From contig PCSD01000001.1 in assembly GCA_002771615.1 (NCBI GenBank), positions 1-16,638 on the forward strand: a stretch of 16,638 nt of DNA. The letters are read 5' to 3'. The notes below the pieces were generated by a model. The model did not search any database, was not told where the DNA came from, and saw only the letters and a program-made list of their open reading frames with translations. Positions 14,389-16,638 of the stretch are shown here, in pieces; positions within the stretch are counted from its first letter, which is position 1; every line of letters starts with the position of its first letter. Origin of the DNA: Candidatus Falkowbacteria bacterium CG23_combo_of_CG06-09_8_20_14_all_49_15 (lineage in GTDB: Bacteria; Patescibacteriota; Patescibacteriia; Patescibacteriales; UM-FILTER-48-10). The position numbers were made by a program, and so were the translations under genes.

Positions 14389-14483
14389 TCCGAATGCCAC
14401 GAATGAGGGAATCCGAATGCCACGAATAAATAAAAATTCGCATTCGGGGCATTAGGATAAAAAATTCGGGGCATTAGGGTTAT
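14385..14483. repeat. Nested palindrome, copy 1
   Basis: This 99-nt element folds into one long interrupted hairpin. The outer arms 14385-14404 and 14464-14483 pair at 17 of 20 positions plus one G-T pair, and the inner arms 14411-14427 and 14442-14458 pair at 15 of 17. A GAGGGA spacer separates the arms on the left. It begins in the last codons of the GtrA gene and includes its TAA stop. Its first 43 bases match 16545-16587 at 41 positions, so it is one member of a repeat family. Confidence 0.9.
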
Positions 14484-14489
14484 ATAATT

Positions 14490-15404
14490 ATGCAAATATT
14501 CAAAAACAAATCATTCAGGCATCTGAAAAGAATTATTGGTTTTATTGATACTGATCCGCAATCGCCGACTTTCGGCTGTGCTGATCGTTATTATTGGCAT
14601 TATAAGCTTCATGATTTTCCGAACGCGCGCTTTCAGGAAGCATGCCTGGCGTTTGCGTTCGCTTATAATGACAGTACACATTTTTTGTACAAAAACGCGA
14701 AACTGAAAAATTTGCTTAACGCGGTCATCGGCTTCTGGCTGAAGGCGCGCAATCGGGACGGTTCGGTTAACGAAGCTTATCCGCGCGAACATTCTTTTTG
14801 CGCCACGGCTTTCGGCTTGTTTATCATCACGGAAACAATGGAGATTTTAGGGCAAAAAGAAATAAGCGAAAAATATTTGGCGCGGCTGGAAAAAACCGGC
14901 GCCTGGCTGGGCGCTAATATGAAACACGAGATCGCGAACCAAGCCGCGGCGTCGGCAATCGGGCTTTATAATCTCGGCGCCATGCTGGATAATGACCAGT
15001 TCAAGACTGAAGCCAAGAGGCGGGTAAAAATTTTGCTGGACGGATTCCGGCAGAACGGCTATTTTAGCGAATACGGCGGCTTTGATCTCGGTTATAATAC
15101 TATTACCATGAGCTTATTGGCGCAATATTTTCGGAAAACCCGGGATGAAGAAGTCTATAAAATCTTATTGGCGGCGGATAAAAAGCTTAGCGGCTATCTG
15201 GATGAAAACGGCGCTTATGATCAGACTGGGATGAGCCGGAATACGGAGTTTATTTATCCTTATAGTTTTAAGGTGACAAAAAGCGATATTTTAGATAAGA
15301 TAGCCAAGGGGGTTGAGCAGGATGTTATTCTTAATCCGGACGGGCTGGATGACCGGTATGTTATCGGTCTGGTAAATGATTATTTGCTGACGTATTATGT
15401 GTGA
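14490..15404 (+). CDS. Alpha/alpha-toroid protein, possibly polysaccharide-lyase or epimerase-like
   Basis: I do not recognise a named family with certainty. This 304-residue soluble protein is built from repeated helix pairs, as in alpha/alpha-toroid enzymes such as heparinase-type lyases and the helical domain of uronyl epimerases. Conserved-looking aromatic and polar patches are FGCADRYYWHYKLHDFPNA (28-46), RDGSVNEAYPREHSFCATAF (89-108), NQAAASAIGLYNLG (150-163), YFSEYGGFDLGYNTITMSLL (191-210) and SRNTEFIYPYSF (249-260). Tyr, Glu, His and Arg in these could line an acid-sugar cleft. There is no signal peptide. It sits between two members of a palindrome family, with a small basic protein and a GT2 gene downstream. 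Possible roles are modifying the glycan, binding it, or setting its length. Confidence 0.7.
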   Translation: MQIFKNKSFRHLKRIIGFIDTDPQSPTFGCADRYYWHYKLHDFPNARFQEACLAFAFAYNDSTHFLYKNAKLKNLLNAVIGFWLKARNRDGSVNEAYPREHSFCATAFGLFIITETMEILGQKEISEKYLARLEKTGAWLGANMKHEIANQAAASAIGLYNLGAMLDNDQFKTEAKRRVKILLDGFRQNGYFSEYGGFDLGYNTITMSLLAQYFRKTRDEEVYKILLAADKKLSGYLDENGAYDQTGMSRNTEFIYPYSFKVTKSDILDKIAKGVEQDVILNPDGLDDRYVIGLVNDYLLTYYV

Positions 15405-15467
15405 TGCGAATCTGCGAACGGTATGATGCGAATCTGCGAATAAATGCGAATACTGCGAATTGCGAAT
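15403..15467. repeat. TGCGAAT-rich direct repeat
   Basis: GATGCGAATCTGCGAA occurs exactly at 15403-15418 and again at 15425-15440. Including degenerate copies, TGCGAA(T) occurs seven times in 63 bases, all on the same strand. The array overlaps the stop codon of the toroid gene by two bases. It is not palindromic, unlike the other intergenic repeats here. It shares only the CGAAT word with the palindromes at 14385 and 16545. Confidence 0.85.
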
Positions 15468-15479
15468 GATACTAGTAAT

Positions 15480-15665
15480 ATGTTGATGACTACGACAAAG
15501 TTAATCAGCCTAAGATTATATAATGCCGTGTTCGGGCGGCTTGCTTTGGGGCGGAAAATATTAAGGAAGATGTTGGAAAAAAAGTTGATTAGACCGGGAT
15601 CGGACCGAACTTATTCGCCATGCGCTAAATTTTTTAGTCATAGATATTTTCAAAATGGAAAATAA
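15480..15665 (+). CDS. Small basic protein of unknown function
   Basis: This is a 61-residue, Lys/Arg-rich protein with no recognised domain. It reads KLISLRLYNAVFGRLALGRK (7-26), a likely amphipathic helix, then KMLEKKLI and a C-terminal SDRTYSPCAKFFSHRYF segment. ATG 15480 is preferred to ATG 15444, which lies within the TGCGAAT repeat. The gene overlaps the next GT2 gene by 11 bp, which supports real translation to this stop. It could be a peripheral membrane partner of the toroid protein or of the GT2 enzyme, or the truncated end of a larger gene whose 5' part was lost where the repeat now lies. Confidence 0.5.
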   Translation: MLMTTTKLISLRLYNAVFGRLALGRKILRKMLEKKLIRPGSDRTYSPCAKFFSHRYFQNGK

Positions 15666-16542
15666 ATTTATAACCATTCTGATTCCTTGCTATAACGAGG
15701 AGGAAGCAATCGGCGCTGTGATCGACCAGGTTGATAAAGTGATGCGCGGAACAGAGCATGAATATGAAATTTTAATCGTGGACGATGTTTCCACCGACCA
15801 GACGGTCGCGCGCGTGGAAGGGAAGATGGGCGCGAACAGCCGCGTCCGGCTCGTTAAGCGGAGCGTGAACGGCGGCTCGGGCGCTTCCCGAAAAACCGGC
15901 CTGCGCGCCGCCAAAGGGGAAATTGTCGTGATGTTGGATGGCGACGGGACTTATGATCCGGAAACCATTCCCGGGATGCTTGAATATTTTCCGGAATACG
16001 ACCAGGTCAACGGCGCGCGCACTTCGGAAGAGGGGACTTATAAAGTCTTGCGCTTTTCCGCCAAATGGCTGATCCGGAAACTGGCGATCTATCTTTCCGG
16101 CTACCGGATCCCGGACCTGAATACCGGCCTGAAGGCGTTTAAGAAAGACATTATGCTGAAATACCTCTGGGTCATTCCGGACGGCTTTTCCTGTGTGACC
16201 ACCATGACCCTGGCCTTTCTGACTAACGGCTATAACGTGAAATACGTCCCGACCCGCTATTTCAAGCGCGTGGGCAAATCCAAATTCCATCCTCTGAAAG
16301 ACACGGCGAAATACCTGAACACGGTCGTGCGCATGGTCGTTTATTTCAAGCCGCTGAAATTTTTCGTGCCTTTGTCGCTTCTGCTTCTATTAATAACGAT
16401 TCTGTCCGCGATCTATACTTTTACCTATATTGACCAGAAGATCCACGCCTCGCAGGTGATCCTCGCGGTATCCGCTCTGCAGATCTTGGTTTTCGGATTT
16501 ATCGCGGATTTGATCGTGAGCACGACGAAGCGGGATAAATGA
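15655..16542 (+). CDS. GT2 polyprenyl-phosphate sugar synthase (DPM1/ArnC-like)
   Basis: This is a 295-residue GT-A enzyme and a paralogue of the one at 9639-10502. ITILIPCYNEEEAIG (7-21) is strand one, IVDDVSTDQT (42-51) the nucleotide-binding motif with Val in place of the common Gly, MLDGDGTYDPETIP (93-106) the DxD region, and PDLNTGLKAFKKDI (152-165) the polyprenyl-phosphate synthase signature. Two C-terminal membrane helices lie at about 240-260 and 268-288. It should load a sugar on undecaprenyl phosphate for use outside the cell. The nearest flippase candidate is the GtrA gene at 13996-14388, and no second GT-C gene is seen in the window, so its user may be the GT-C enzyme at 8495 or lie beyond the window end. 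Confidence 0.92.
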   Translation: MENKFITILIPCYNEEEAIGAVIDQVDKVMRGTEHEYEILIVDDVSTDQTVARVEGKMGANSRVRLVKRSVNGGSGASRKTGLRAAKGEIVVMLDGDGTYDPETIPGMLEYFPEYDQVNGARTSEEGTYKVLRFSAKWLIRKLAIYLSGYRIPDLNTGLKAFKKDIMLKYLWVIPDGFSCVTTMTLAFLTNGYNVKYVPTRYFKRVGKSKFHPLKDTAKYLNTVVRMVVYFKPLKFFVPLSLLLLLITILSAIYTFTYIDQKIHASQVILAVSALQILVFGFIADLIVSTTKRDK

Positions 16543-16544
16543 AT

Positions 16545-16638
16545 ATAATCCGAATGACCCGAATGAGGGAATCCGAATGCCACGAATTAAATTCGGATAT
16601 TCGGGGCATTCGGATAAAAATTCGTAGATTCGGATTAT
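16545..16638. repeat. Nested palindrome, copy 2
   Basis: This element begins two bases after the GT2 stop codon and ends exactly at the window edge. The outer arms ATAATCCGAAT (16545-16555) and ATTCGGATTAT (16628-16638) pair perfectly over 11 bp, a second CGAAT/ATTCG pair lies just inside, and the inner arms 16571-16587 and 16599-16615 pair at 16 of 17. The GAGGGA spacer is the same as in copy 1. It could act as a bidirectional transcript end; the fold is long and stable but has no clean T run. Confidence 0.9.

Noticed and set aside
14385..14483. Intrinsic transcription terminator
   Set aside because: The hairpin is much longer than a normal terminator, is interrupted, and is followed by mixed AT sequence rather than a T run; an effect on transcripts remains possible.
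14483..14488. Perfect TATAAT before the toroid gene as a promoter -10 box
   Set aside because: It ends one base before the ATG, so transcription would begin inside the gene; no matching -35 box was found. It is part of an AT-rich stretch after the palindrome.
15444..15479. Earlier ATG for the small basic protein
   Set aside because: The added residues are only a translation of the TGCGAAT repeat, so ATG 15480 is the better choice, though not proven.

Overview
This 16.6 kb window is one long, almost gapless run of plus-strand genes for building and decorating a cell-surface polysaccharide. I count 19 intact protein genes plus one GtrA gene that looks frameshifted. There are four GT4-type glycosyltransferases, two GT2 polyprenyl-phosphate sugar synthases, one membrane GT-C-type transferase, two GtrA-type flippases (one broken), five SAM-dependent methyltransferases, two polysaccharide deacetylases, a FemAB/GNAT-like acyltransferase, an alpha/alpha-toroid protein, a small basic protein, and one four-helix-bundle (TIGR02436-type) gene that has no obvious role in glycan synthesis. 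No rRNA, tRNA, CRISPR array, transposase or integrase is visible.

Organism: a bacterium using the standard code (UGA ends many genes), with mid GC and strongly mosaic composition. The very compact layout, near absence of Shine-Dalgarno sequences, a TIGR02436-type gene set between AT-rich repeats, and many short palindromic intergenic repeats fit a candidate-phyla-radiation (Patescibacteria) genome. This is an inference: no phylogenetic marker gene is present, and other uncultivated lineages remain possible.

Layout: (1) 1-128 holds a hairpin resembling an integron attC site. (2) 129-5801 is a block of two GT4 genes, a zinc-ribbon methyltransferase, a FemAB-like transferase, a WalW-like deacetylase and a second methyltransferase. 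(3) 5943-8494 holds a GT4 gene, the four-helix-bundle gene enclosed by a long inverted repeat, a NodB-type deacetylase, and a three-copy 29-bp tandem repeat. (4) 8495-13992 is a tightly overlapping operon: GT-C, GT2, two methyltransferases, the frameshifted GtrA, a GT4 and another methyltransferase. (5) 13996-16638 holds a second GtrA, then a nested palindrome, the toroid protein, a TGCGAAT-rich repeat, the small basic protein, a second GT2, and a second copy of the nested palindrome that runs to the window end.

How the genes may work together (inference from families): cytoplasmic GT4 enzymes and methyltransferases assemble and methylate a lipid-linked glycan. The GT2 enzymes make polyprenyl-phosphate sugars, GtrA proteins flip them, and the GT-C enzyme adds them outside. 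The deacetylases and the FemAB-like protein adjust N-acetyl or acyl groups. The most unusual material lies between the genes: at least five different repeat structures, most beginning at or within a stop codon, which suggests that glycan genes are exchanged as small cassettes.
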